Shown one piece after another: positions 1-5,453 of a stretch of 6,014 nt of DNA (the first letter of the stretch is position 1; every line of letters starts with the position of its first letter). The DNA is from Elusimicrobia bacterium CG06_land_8_20_14_3_00_38_11 (lineage in GTDB: Bacteria > Elusimicrobiota > UBA8919). The DNA lies in contig PEVQ01000164.1 in NCBI GenBank assembly GCA_002780205.1, positions 1,564 to 7,577 of the forward strand, written 5' to 3'. Under the pieces are notes generated by a model that saw only the letters and a list, made by a program, of their open reading frames with translations, searched no databases and was not told where the DNA came from. The position numbers and the translations under genes were made by a program.

Positions 1-18
1 ATAATTTTTTGCATTTTG

Positions 19-1533
19 TTAAGTGCTTTTTTTATTTCTCAAAATCCTGTTTATTGCGGAAAGGTACGCTTTCACCGATGCTTCAATTACATCTGTTGAT
101 GTGCCGCGGCCCGTAAAAATTTTTCCTTTGTGTTCAATCTTCACGAGCGCTTCGCCGACGGCATCTTTACCAATAGATACCGATTTGAGTGAATAATCCA
201 CCAGTTTGAATTTCTGTCCTACAATTTTTTCAATCGCTTTATACGAGGAATCAACGGGTCCGTCGCCGGAACCTTCTGCAAAAAATATTTTTTTGTCTTT
301 CTTCAATTTAATTTTTGCGACGGGCTTTATATTACTACCGGAAGATATAAAAATATCCGACAGTTCGTAAATCTGTTTTTCGCAGGTCCGGCCGTTTTCA
401 ACAATCGCCTCAATATCCTCGTCATAAACATTTTTCTTTTTATCAGCAAGCGACTTAAAATCCGAAAATGCCTTTTCAAATTCTTTATTCGTAAGTTTGA
501 AGCCGAGTTCCGCCGTCTTTTTTTCAAAAGCATGCCGCCCGGAATGTTTTCCGAGAATAATAGAAGATGATTTTAATCCGATTGACTGCGGAGTCATAAT
601 TTCATATGTCTGGGCATTTGCCAGAACCCCGTGCTGATGAATTCCCGCCTCGTGCGCAAAAGCATTACCGCCGACAATCGCCTTGTTTTGCTGAATCAGC
701 ATTCCTGTTAAAGACGAAACCAATTTTGATGTCTTTGATATCTCCGTCGTTTTTATGCCTGTTTCAAAATTAAAAAGTTTTTTTCTCGTGTGAAGACACA
801 TCACTATTTCTTCCAACGATGCGTTGCCGGCACGCTCGCCGAGCCCGTTTATGGTGCACTCAATCTGCCTGACCCCGTTGAGCGCGGCAGAAAGCGAGTT
901 CGCAGTAGCAAGTCCCAAATCATTATGACAGTGAACGGAAATAACCGCTTTGTGAATATTGGGAACTCTGGAAAAAATCCTTGATATAATTTCGCCGAAC
1001 TCCGACGGCACGGAATAACCGACCGTGTCCGGAATGTTAACGGTTGAGGCACCTGCATCAATGACCCCTTCAACCACACGGCACAAAAAATCAAACTCGC
1101 TTCTTGAGGCATCTTCAGCTGAGAACTCAACATCGGATGTTTTATTTCTGGCATATTTTACAGCATCAATCGCTTTTTGAAATACATCTGCCTGCGACAT
1201 TTTCAGTTTATATTTCATATGAATAGGACTGGTCGCCAGAAATACATGAATACGGTTTTTCTTCGCGTGTCGGACCGCATCAAAACAAATATCAATATCA
1301 TTTTTCAACGCTCGTGCAAGACCGCAAATCACGGGACCTTTTATTTTTTTTGCAACAAGCGAGACGGCTTCAAAATCGCCGACGGATGATGCGGGAAAAC
1401 CCGCCTCTATTACATCAACTCCGAGAGTAGAAAGTTGATGTGCAATTTCCAATTTTTGTTTTGTATTCAACGATGCGCCGGGCGACTGTTCGCCGTCCCT
1501 TAAAGTTGTGTCAAAAATAATTATCTTCTCCAT
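19..1533 (-). CDS. leuA: 2-isopropylmalate synthase
   Basis: Cytosolic enzyme that condenses acetyl-CoA with 2-oxoisovalerate to 2-isopropylmalate, the first committed step of leucine synthesis. The 504 residues match the long bacterial LeuA form. The N-terminal TIM barrel opens with FDTTLRDGEQSPGASL (residues 7-22), containing the catalytic Arg12 and metal ligand Asp13. The HCH metal ligands are His201 and His203, and GLGERAGNASLEE (230-242) supplies Asn237. A linker leads to the C-terminal leucine-binding regulatory domain, with GSGDGPVDSS at 421-430 and GRGTSTDVIEAS at 476-487, so leucine feedback inhibition is expected. The ATG at 1533 puts the barrel strand at the normal distance; an AAGGA lies 11 bases upstream, inside a hairpin loop and stem. 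It follows pssA by 58 bases. Homocitrate or citramalate synthase is less likely given the GERAGN context and full regulatory domain. Confidence 0.96.
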   Translation of the reverse strand: MEKIIIFDTTLRDGEQSPGASLNTKQKLEIAHQLSTLGVDVIEAGFPASSVGDFEAVSLVAKKIKGPVICGLARALKNDIDICFDAVRHAKKNRIHVFLATSPIHMKYKLKMSQADVFQKAIDAVKYARNKTSDVEFSAEDASRSEFDFLCRVVEGVIDAGASTVNIPDTVGYSVPSEFGEIISRIFSRVPNIHKAVISVHCHNDLGLATANSLSAALNGVRQIECTINGLGERAGNASLEEIVMCLHTRKKLFNFETGIKTTEISKTSKLVSSLTGMLIQQNKAIVGGNAFAHEAGIHQHGVLANAQTYEIMTPQSIGLKSSSIILGKHSGRHAFEKKTAELGFKLTNKEFEKAFSDFKSLADKKKNVYDEDIEAIVENGRTCEKQIYELSDIFISSGSNIKPVAKIKLKKDKKIFFAEGSGDGPVDSSYKAIEKIVGQKFKLVDYSLKSVSIGKDAVGEALVKIEHKGKIFTGRGTSTDVIEASVKAYLSAINRILRNKKST

Positions 1534-1535
1534 AA

Positions 1536-1560
1536 ATAATTTTTTCCTTGAAAAAATTAT
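1536..1560. repeat. perfect AT-rich palindrome upstream of leuA
   Basis: Arms of 11 bases (1536-1546 and 1550-1560, ATAATTTTTTC / GAAAAAATTAT) flank a 3-base loop. In the leuA mRNA the hairpin ends 2 bases before the ATG and its loop and 3' stem contain the only Shine-Dalgarno-like string (AAGGA), so folding could hide the ribosome site. Whether it regulates is inference; AT-only stems are weak. Confidence 0.5.
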
Positions 1561-1567
1561 GATTCAT

Positions 1568-1593
1568 AAATTTTTGATTTTAATCAAAAATTT
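1568..1593. repeat. perfect AT-rich palindrome at the end of pssA
   Basis: Two 12-base arms (1568-1579 and 1582-1593, AAATTTTTGATT / AATCAAAAATTT) flank a 2-base loop. The pssA stop codon (1592-1594) sits in the stem. It may stabilise or weakly terminate the pssA transcript, but there is no GC-rich stem or clean U-tract, so it is not called a terminator. It is adjacent to the second palindrome before leuA. Confidence 0.5.
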
Positions 1594-2353
1594 ATTTTCC
1601 GTGCTTTCTCAATCTAACTAATCTTAAAAAATATCCGATGATTCCCGACAGAAAATACAGAATATAAATTATAAAAATGGTGTTCTGCGGGTATGTGAAT
1701 ATCAAAATTATTGAAACAATTAATAAAACCAATAACTGAAACGAGTGCGGTTTGGCAAAATTTAATTTTTTGAAATTGGAGTATTGTATTTTTGATATCA
1801 GGAAAATTGAAATAATCACCATAAGAAACGGCATCGCATCAAAAAACAAAGGCATTTTTTTCGTCAGTAATTTTATATTCTTCGCAGTCAATTCCGTGCC
1901 CGTATCATATAGTTCATATGAAAGAACAAAAGATGCGATGATACCGCCGGCGGCAGTAGTGGGAAATCCCTCAAAATGGGTTTTTGTTTCACCGTCTATG
2001 GCTGCTGAAGAATTAAATCTTGCAAGTCGCAGGGCGGAAGCGATTACGAAAAAAACGGCGATTGCAAAACCTATTTTTCCTCTACCGTTAAGAACAAGTT
2101 GATACATTAAAACCGCAGGGGCGATTCCGAAAGAAAGAAAATCGGCGAGAGAATCAAGTTCCGCTCCGAATAAACTTTCTGCATGCATAGCCCGGGCGAC
2201 TCTACCGTCTGCAATGTCCATTAAAATTGCAACGATAATTGCCCAAGCCGCTGCTGAAAAATTAAAAGACATAGAAAAATGCAGCGACAAAAAACCCGCC
2301 ACTATATTTGTTATGGTGAAAATGCTCGGTATTATGTAAATTCCTCGTTTCAT
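1592..2353 (-). CDS. pssA: CDP-diacylglycerol--serine O-phosphatidyltransferase
   Basis: Integral membrane enzyme that makes phosphatidylserine from CDP-diacylglycerol and serine; the neighbouring Psd then decarboxylates the product to phosphatidylethanolamine. The full CDP-alcohol phosphatidyltransferase signature is present: Asp46, DG at 49-50, Ala53-Arg54, Gly63, Asp67 and Asp71, with the normal spacing DGx2ARx8Gx3Dx3D. ALRLARFN (107-114) and the FEGFPTTAAGG stretch (128-137) are typical of PssA rather than PgsA. Several hydrophobic segments follow (about 98-110, 133-146, 174-188, 205-220, 225-243). The ATG at 2353 (MKRGIYIIPS) is chosen because it matches the usual family N-terminus and has GGTG upstream; the frame extends 4 codons further to a TTG at 2365, which lies in the repeat-derived leader. 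The gene ends in a palindrome just before leuA. Confidence 0.94.
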   Translation of the reverse strand: MKRGIYIIPSIFTITNIVAGFLSLHFSMSFNFSAAAWAIIVAILMDIADGRVARAMHAESLFGAELDSLADFLSFGIAPAVLMYQLVLNGRGKIGFAIAVFFVIASALRLARFNSSAAIDGETKTHFEGFPTTAAGGIIASFVLSYELYDTGTELTAKNIKLLTKKMPLFFDAMPFLMVIISIFLISKIQYSNFKKLNFAKPHSFQLLVLLIVSIILIFTYPQNTIFIIYILYFLSGIIGYFLRLVRLRKHGK

Positions 2354-2383
2354 AAACAACACCAATTAAAAATTAAAAATGTT

Positions 2384-2519
2384 ATCGTTGAAAAACCCCT
2401 GAAAGTCGTCATTCTGAGCGGAGCGAAGAATCTCTTACCGACGAACAACGAGTTCCTTCACGGAGCATGGTCCCGCTTTAGCGGGGTTCAGGATGACAAA
2501 TTGATACTTTTTCAACGAT
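2384..2519. repeat. nested palindrome, middle layer
   Basis: Perfect 12-base terminal arms, ATCGTTGAAAAA (2384-2395) and TTTTTCAACGAT (2508-2519), bracket the gtcattctgag element. Both arms lie inside the attaaaa-type element, so this looks like an element inserted within an element. Confidence 0.6.
2408..2497. repeat. GTCATTCTGAG-type interspersed palindrome, inner layer
   Basis: It starts GTCATTCTGAGCGGAGCGAA and ends TTCAGGATGAC, giving imperfect terminal inverted repeats (GTCATYCTGA). It holds a perfect internal hairpin CCCGC-TTTA-GCGGG at 2472-2485. Sequences starting this way are a common interspersed intergenic repeat in several bacterial phyla (recalled from general knowledge). A related copy lies at 5660-5728. 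A plus-strand frame reading ILSGAKNL through it is an artefact, not a gene. Confidence 0.7.
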
Positions 2520-2591
2520 CTCAAAATGTAAAATTAAAAGTTTATGTGAAAGATTTCAATAAAAAATTCCTCAATTTTTCATTTTTAATTG

Positions 2592-3233
2592 TCAGTTTTT
2601 AATTGCCTCTATTTCTCCAATAACCGTTATCCCGGCGGTAACTTTATCTCCGACGGCAACTTTTAATTTTATTTTTTCCGGGAAATAGATATCAACCTGA
2701 CTTCCGAAATGAATTATTCCTATTTTTTCACCCTGCAGAACATCCTGCTCTAACTTAACCCACAAATCGCATCTCTGTGCAATAATACCCGCAATCTGTC
2801 TTACTAAAACGGAGATTTGCCCGTTTTCAATACCTATCAAGTTTTGGACATTTTTAGCAGCGGCATCCGGATGATTCGCAGGCAGATATTTTGTACCCTC
2901 TTTATCCATAAACGATATTTTCCCCGAAATAGGCGCTCTCTGTAAATGGATATTAAAGACCGATAGAAAAATTTTTACGATTTTTGCTTTGCCTTTTATT
3001 ACAAGCGGTTCTTCCACATCCGAAATTTCAAAAACGGTGCCGTCGGCGGGCGACAAAATCAGATGTTCATCTACGGTAATAATTCTTATCGGATCTCTGA
3101 AAAAATAAAAACAGAAACACATCAAAAGAAAAAAAACGACGCCGAAAATATAGTTAATTACTCCGCCCGAAATAAAAAAAATCAGAGAAAAAATTAAAAA
3201 TAAAAAGATATATCTAAAACCAATTTTCGCCAT
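2592..3233 (-). CDS. psd: phosphatidylserine decarboxylase proenzyme (short, archaeal-type)
   Basis: Membrane-associated pyruvoyl enzyme that decarboxylates phosphatidylserine to phosphatidylethanolamine; it sits directly before pssA, which makes its substrate. At 213 residues it is the short class. Two hydrophobic stretches (about 8-23 and 26-45) precede FFRDPIR (44-50). SPADGTV (61-67), the NIHLQRAPISG block (94-104) and HFGSQVD (175-181) are the family signatures; self-cleavage is expected between Gly177 and Ser178, the serine becoming the pyruvoyl group. The last residues (EAIKN) and the stop codon come from the adjoining repeat element, which starts with GAGGCA in frame. The start at 3233 is preceded by a repeat-derived leader with no recognisable Shine-Dalgarno and is kept because FRDP lies at the usual distance. 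Confidence 0.93.
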   Translation of the reverse strand: MAKIGFRYIFLFLIFSLIFFISGGVINYIFGVVFFLLMCFCFYFFRDPIRIITVDEHLILSPADGTVFEISDVEEPLVIKGKAKIVKIFLSVFNIHLQRAPISGKISFMDKEGTKYLPANHPDAAAKNVQNLIGIENGQISVLVRQIAGIIAQRCDLWVKLEQDVLQGEKIGIIHFGSQVDIYFPEKIKLKVAVGDKVTAGITVIGEIEAIKN

Positions 3234-3373
3234 ATTAACATCAGGGAGTAGGCAGTAGTAAGTAGGGGGTAGTTAAAACCACTTCCCACTTCCTATTCGC
3301 TTCGCTCACCCCCAATTCCCGACCCTAAAGGGTCGGCTACAAGTCGGGGGCTACACAACCCACTTTCTGCCTC
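3234..3373 (-). repeat. heptad inverted-repeat element (agtaggN type) between rplA and psd, with insert
   Basis: Along transcription it starts with GAGGCA (3368-3373) inside rplA and ends with TGATGTTAAT directly before the psd ATG. The psd-side half has CTACTNN heptads (CTACTTA, CTACTGC, CTACTCC). Positions 3231-3295 align with 5451-5515 before secE with 4 mismatches in 65. Beyond that the copy is interrupted by a GC-rich palindromic insert of about 60 bases that the other copy lacks. Confidence 0.75.
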
Positions 3374-4039
3374 TTTTATTTTTATTCCCGGACCCATCGT
3401 GGAGGAAATCGCGATGCTTTTTATATACTGTCCCTTTGATGAGGCAGGTTTAAGCGAGACAATCTGTGATATAATCGCTTTGATATTTTCAACAAGTTTA
3501 TTTTCATCAAAAGAAAGTTTTCCGACGACACAGTGAATAATTCCCTGCGGATCATTTTTGAATTCAACGCGACCGGCCTTTATTTCTTTAACCGTCTTTG
3601 CAATTTCAAATGTCACAGTTCCGGTTTTCGGATTGGGCATAAGCCCGCGGGGACCCAATAGTTTTCCGAGTTTTGCAACATCTTTCATAATATCGGGCGT
3701 TGCAACGATGGAGTCAAAATCCAGCCAACCCTTTGATATTTTTTCAATCATATCTTCGCTGCCGAAAAAATCCGCACCTGCCGTTTCAGCCTCTTTTACT
3801 TTTTCACCTTTCGCAATAACGACAACCTTTTTTGTTTTGCCCGTTCCATGCGGAAGTGAAACGGTTCCCCTCACCGTCTGGTCAGTCTGCTTCGGGTCAA
3901 TTCCTAACCGAACCGCAATTTCAACCGTTTCGTCAAATTTAACCCTCGCCGATTGTTTTAAAATTTTTACTGCTTCTTCAAGTGAGTACAATTTAACCTT
4001 ATCAATTTTTTTTTCATTTTCCTTCATTCGTTTTGACAT
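3293..4039 (-). CDS. rplA: 50S ribosomal protein L1, with repeat-derived C-terminal tail
   Basis: Builds the L1 stalk of the large subunit, binds 23S rRNA and helps release E-site tRNA; in many bacteria it also represses its own L11-L1 mRNA. The start MSKRMKENEKKIDKVKLYS matches the usual L1 N-terminus. The family signature GPRGLMPNPKTGTV is at 129-142, and STMGPGIKI (213-221) is the normal last strand. A typical L1 would stop within a few residues of Glu223-Ala224. Here the frame continues for 24 residues (225-248) through the GAGGCA edge, one heptad unit and the GC-rich insert. The tail is rich in Gly, Ser and Arg and unlike L1. The leader is TGATTTTATT with no Shine-Dalgarno. rplK lies 78 bases upstream. 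The tail is more likely tolerated than functional. Confidence 0.96.
   Translation of the reverse strand: MSKRMKENEKKIDKVKLYSLEEAVKILKQSARVKFDETVEIAVRLGIDPKQTDQTVRGTVSLPHGTGKTKKVVVIAKGEKVKEAETAGADFFGSEDMIEKISKGWLDFDSIVATPDIMKDVAKLGKLLGPRGLMPNPKTGTVTFEIAKTVKEIKAGRVEFKNDPQGIIHCVVGKLSFDENKLVENIKAIISQIVSLKPASSKGQYIKSIAISSTMGPGIKIKEAESGLCSPRLVADPLGSGIGGERSE
3296..3358. repeat. GC-rich palindromic insert inside the element, coding for the L1 tail
   Basis: The insert is recognised by comparing the two agtaggN-type copies. It contains the perfect hairpin CCGACCC-TAAA-GGGTCGG (3319-3336), flanked by outer C5 and G5 runs (CACCCCC and GTCGGGGG). Its base composition is far richer in G+C than its surroundings. 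It is read through by rplA on the minus strand. There is no U-tract after the stem, so it is not a terminator. Edges are approximate. Confidence 0.6.
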
Positions 4040-4128
4040 AATAAAATCAATTAAAAATTAAAAGTTAAAAATTAAAAGTGCTTTTCACCACAATTTTACA
4101 TTTTTAATTCTACATTTTTAATTGCCTC
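4040..4128 (-). repeat. heptad inverted-repeat element (attaaaa type) between rplK and rplA
   Basis: Along transcription it starts with GAGGCA (4123-4128) in the last codons of rplK, then ATTAAAA, ATGTAGA, ATTAAAA and ATGTAAA. After a short loop come TTTTAAT/TTTTAAC heptads, ending in TGATTTTATT before the rplA ATG. It supplies the rplK stop codon. It is closely similar to the copy at 5180-5268. Confidence 0.75.
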
Positions 4129-4546
4129 CGATTTCTATCCCCATTGATTTTGCCGTGCCCTCAACAAGTTTTATCGCCGCTTCAAGGGACGATGCATTCA
4201 AGTCGGGCATTTTTTGTTTTGCAATTTCGGAGAGTTGTTTTCTGGTAATCTTTGCAACTTTAATTTTTTGGTCACCGGATGCCTTCGCTATGCCGCATGC
4301 CTTTTTCAAAAGTGCTGAAACTGGCGGAACTTTCGTAATAAACGTAAATGACCTGTCTTCATAGACGGTTATAATTACGGGGACAATCATTCCGGCATCC
4401 TGCGATTTCGTTTTCTCGTTGAACTGTTTGCAAAAATCCATAATGTTGACGCCGTGCTGTCCGAGTGCAGGACCTACCGGCGGTGCCGGATTTGCGGCGC
4501 CGGCCGGAATTTGCAATTTAATTTGTGTCTTTACTTTTTTCGCCAT
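4118..4546 (-). CDS. rplK: 50S ribosomal protein L11
   Basis: Binds 23S rRNA at the GTPase-associated centre, where it takes part in elongation-factor function and in stringent-response sensing. The 142 residues are the normal length. The N-terminal domain carries IPAGAANPAPPVGPALGQHG (13-32), the proline-rich face near the thiostrepton site, and NIMDFCKQFN (34-43). The C-terminal rRNA-binding domain ends with MPDLNASSLEAAIKLVEGTA (113-132) and SMGI. The ATG at 4546 gives MAKKVKTQIKLQ, the standard start. The final Asn and TAA are formed by the GGAGGCAATTAA edge of the downstream repeat. The leader TGATTTTATT has no Shine-Dalgarno. I saw no recognisable L1-binding operator in its leader. Confidence 0.98.
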   Translation of the reverse strand: MAKKVKTQIKLQIPAGAANPAPPVGPALGQHGVNIMDFCKQFNEKTKSQDAGMIVPVIITVYEDRSFTFITKVPPVSALLKKACGIAKASGDQKIKVAKITRKQLSEIAKQKMPDLNASSLEAAIKLVEGTAKSMGIEIGGN

Positions 4547-4638
4547 AATAAAATCAGAGATTAAGAGATTACGAGATTAAGAGATTACGAAACTTTTCTA
4601 ACCCTAATCTCTATTCTCTATTTTCTATTCTCTGCCCC
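4547..4638 (-). repeat. heptad/octad inverted-repeat element (gagaata type) between nusG and rplK
   Basis: Along transcription it starts with GGGGCA (4633-4638) overlapping the nusG stop codon, then GAGAATA, GAAAATA, GAGAATA and GAGATTA. After a loop come four TAATCTC units in an 8-base period (TAATCTCT/TAATCTCG alternating), ending TGATTTTATT before the rplK ATG. The two arms are complementary in composition although their periods differ (7 against 8). A heptad array of related sequence lies at 5811-5866. Confidence 0.75.
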
Positions 4639-5168
4639 TAAAGTTTCTCCACCTGTAGAAAATCCAACTCCACGGGTGTTGAACGACCGAATATGGAAAC
4701 CATAACTTTCAGTTTCCCTTTTTCCTCGTTGACTTCCTCAATAATGCCTATAAAGTTAGCAAAAGGCCCGTCTGCAATTCTGACCGATTCCTCTTTTTCA
4801 AAAAGTATCGCCGGCTTCGGTTTTAACGGCGGAGGAGCGTCAACCAGATTAATAACATTTTTTATCTCATCTTCCGGAAGCGGCGTCGGTTTCAGCCCTC
4901 CCAAAAATCCGCTGGCGCCCGTCGTATTTTTCACTATCCAGTATGTTTCGTTGTCTATTTCCATCTCTATAAAAACATACCCCGGAAAATATTTTCTTCT
5001 TTTTGATACCCGTTTGTTTTTCTTGACTTCCACGACTTCTTCCGTCGGAATTAAAATCCTGCCGAATTTCTTTGAAAGATTCAAGTTGGTAATCTGTTTC
5101 TCAAGTTCCTGTTTTACTTTTTCTTCATAATTTGTCAATGTATGAATAACATACCATCTTAACGCCAT
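4638..5168 (-). CDS. nusG: transcription termination/antitermination protein NusG
   Basis: Binds RNA polymerase, suppresses pausing, and links the polymerase to the ribosome or Rho. The 176 residues are the usual length. The N-terminal NGN domain opens with RWYVIHTLTNYEEKVKQELE (4-23) and contains RRKYFPGYVFIEME (57-70) and the VKNTTGASGFLG block (79-90), which faces the polymerase clamp. The KOW domain spans roughly 124-176, with ESVRIADGPFANFIGIIEEV (127-146) and the closing ELDFLQVEKL. The ATG at 5168 gives the standard MALRWYVIHT start. It is the only gene in the run with a clear Shine-Dalgarno (5172-5177). It sits between secE and rplK, its almost universal position. Confidence 0.98.
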   Translation of the reverse strand: MALRWYVIHTLTNYEEKVKQELEKQITNLNLSKKFGRILIPTEEVVEVKKNKRVSKRRKYFPGYVFIEMEIDNETYWIVKNTTGASGFLGGLKPTPLPEDEIKNVINLVDAPPPLKPKPAILFEKEESVRIADGPFANFIGIIEEVNEEKGKLKVMVSIFGRSTPVELDFLQVEKL

Positions 5169-5171
5169 TTT

Positions 5172-5177
5172 CCCTCC
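5172..5177 (-). promoter_or_regulatory. Shine-Dalgarno site of nusG
   Basis: GGAGGG on the minus strand, 3 bases before the ATG at 5168, so the spacing is short. It is inserted between the repeat edge (TGATTTTA, 5180-5187) and the gene. It supports the chosen nusG start and contrasts with the neighbouring leaders, which lack such a site. Confidence 0.75.
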
Positions 5178-5179
5178 AG

Positions 5180-5268
5180 TAAAATCAATTAAAAATTAAA
5201 AGTTAAAAATGAAAAATGCTTTTTATACGACAATTTTTAATTCTACATTTTACATTTTTAATTGCCCT
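5180..5268 (-). repeat. heptad inverted-repeat element (attaaaa type) between secE and nusG
   Basis: Along transcription it begins GGGCA just after the secE stop, with ATTAAAA and ATGTAAA units. A loop follows, then TTTTAAC and TTTTAAT heptads and TGATTTTA, then the nusG ribosome site. It is a close relative of the copy at 4040-4128, differing mainly in the loop. Confidence 0.75.
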
Positions 5269-5453
5269 TACCCCAATATCCATTTAATAATATTAGAAAG
5301 AATTAAATCAATCAAACCGATAAAAATAGCAACTATAATAATAAGAATCGCTATAACTACGGTTGAAGCCATCACTTCTTTTTTGCCGAGCCAACTTACT
5401 TTTTTTAATTCCTCAATCGCTTCTTTTACGAATTGCACCGATTTTTGAATCAT
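5268..5453 (-). CDS. secE: preprotein translocase subunit SecE
   Basis: Small clamp subunit of the SecYEG protein-export channel in the inner membrane. The 61 residues are typical of the single-span bacterial form. An amphipathic helix (FVKEAIEELKKVSW, 8-21) precedes KKE (24-26), and one membrane span follows (about 29-48, TVVIAILIIIVAIFIGLIDL). The usual WP(T/S)(R/K)(K/R)E turn reads WLGKKE here, so the common proline is replaced by leucine. The ATG at 5453 has no Shine-Dalgarno; its leader and start codon are identical to those of psd. Position after tRNA-Trp and before nusG confirms the call. Confidence 0.95.
   Translation of the reverse strand: MIQKSVQFVKEAIEELKKVSWLGKKEVMASTVVIAILIIIVAIFIGLIDLILSNIIKWILG

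Larger units (their letters stand above)
2354..2609 (-). repeat. heptad inverted-repeat element (attaaaa type) between psd and pssA, with nested insert
   Basis: Along transcription it begins with GAGGCA (2604-2609), inside the end of psd, and continues in 7-base units (ATTAAAA, ACTGACA, ATTAAAA, ATGAAAA). It ends near pssA with TTTTAAT units and a GGTGTTGTTT leader touching the ATG. The centre is occupied by a second palindrome (2384-2519), which itself encloses a third (2408-2497). It covers the whole psd/pssA gap; no gene is seen in it. Confidence 0.7.

Noticed and set aside
1..14. Possible start of a further minus-strand gene after leuA (ATG at 12-14, reading Met-Gln-Lys-Ile)
   Set aside because: Only 14 bases are visible, there is no Shine-Dalgarno, and the product cannot be named. 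A short 4-base gap after the leuA stop makes it plausible but not supportable.
1752..2102. Plus-strand open frame opposite pssA
   Set aside because: Antisense to the active-site and membrane region of pssA; no domain or ribosome site.
2472..2485. CCCGC-TTTA-GCGGG hairpin as a terminator between psd and pssA
   Set aside because: No U-tract on the minus strand after it; it is an internal part of the interspersed repeat.
2279..2602. Plus-strand open frame of 107 codons across the psd/pssA gap
   Set aside because: Its middle (ILSGAKNL, RFSGVQDDK) is the translation of the GTCATTCTGAG repeat, a known kind of spurious gene; the rest is pssA antisense and AT-rich repeat.
3319..3336. GC-rich hairpin as a terminator for the rplK-rplA transcript
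   Set aside because: It lies inside the rplA reading frame and is not followed by a U-tract in either direction.
3558..4061. Plus-strand open frame opposite rplA
   Set aside because: It is antisense to a certain ribosomal gene, Ser/Phe-rich as expected of a mirror frame, with no recognisable domain.
4693..5130. Plus-strand open frame opposite nusG
   Set aside because: Same reasoning: antisense shadow of a certain gene with Ser/Phe/Thr-rich composition.
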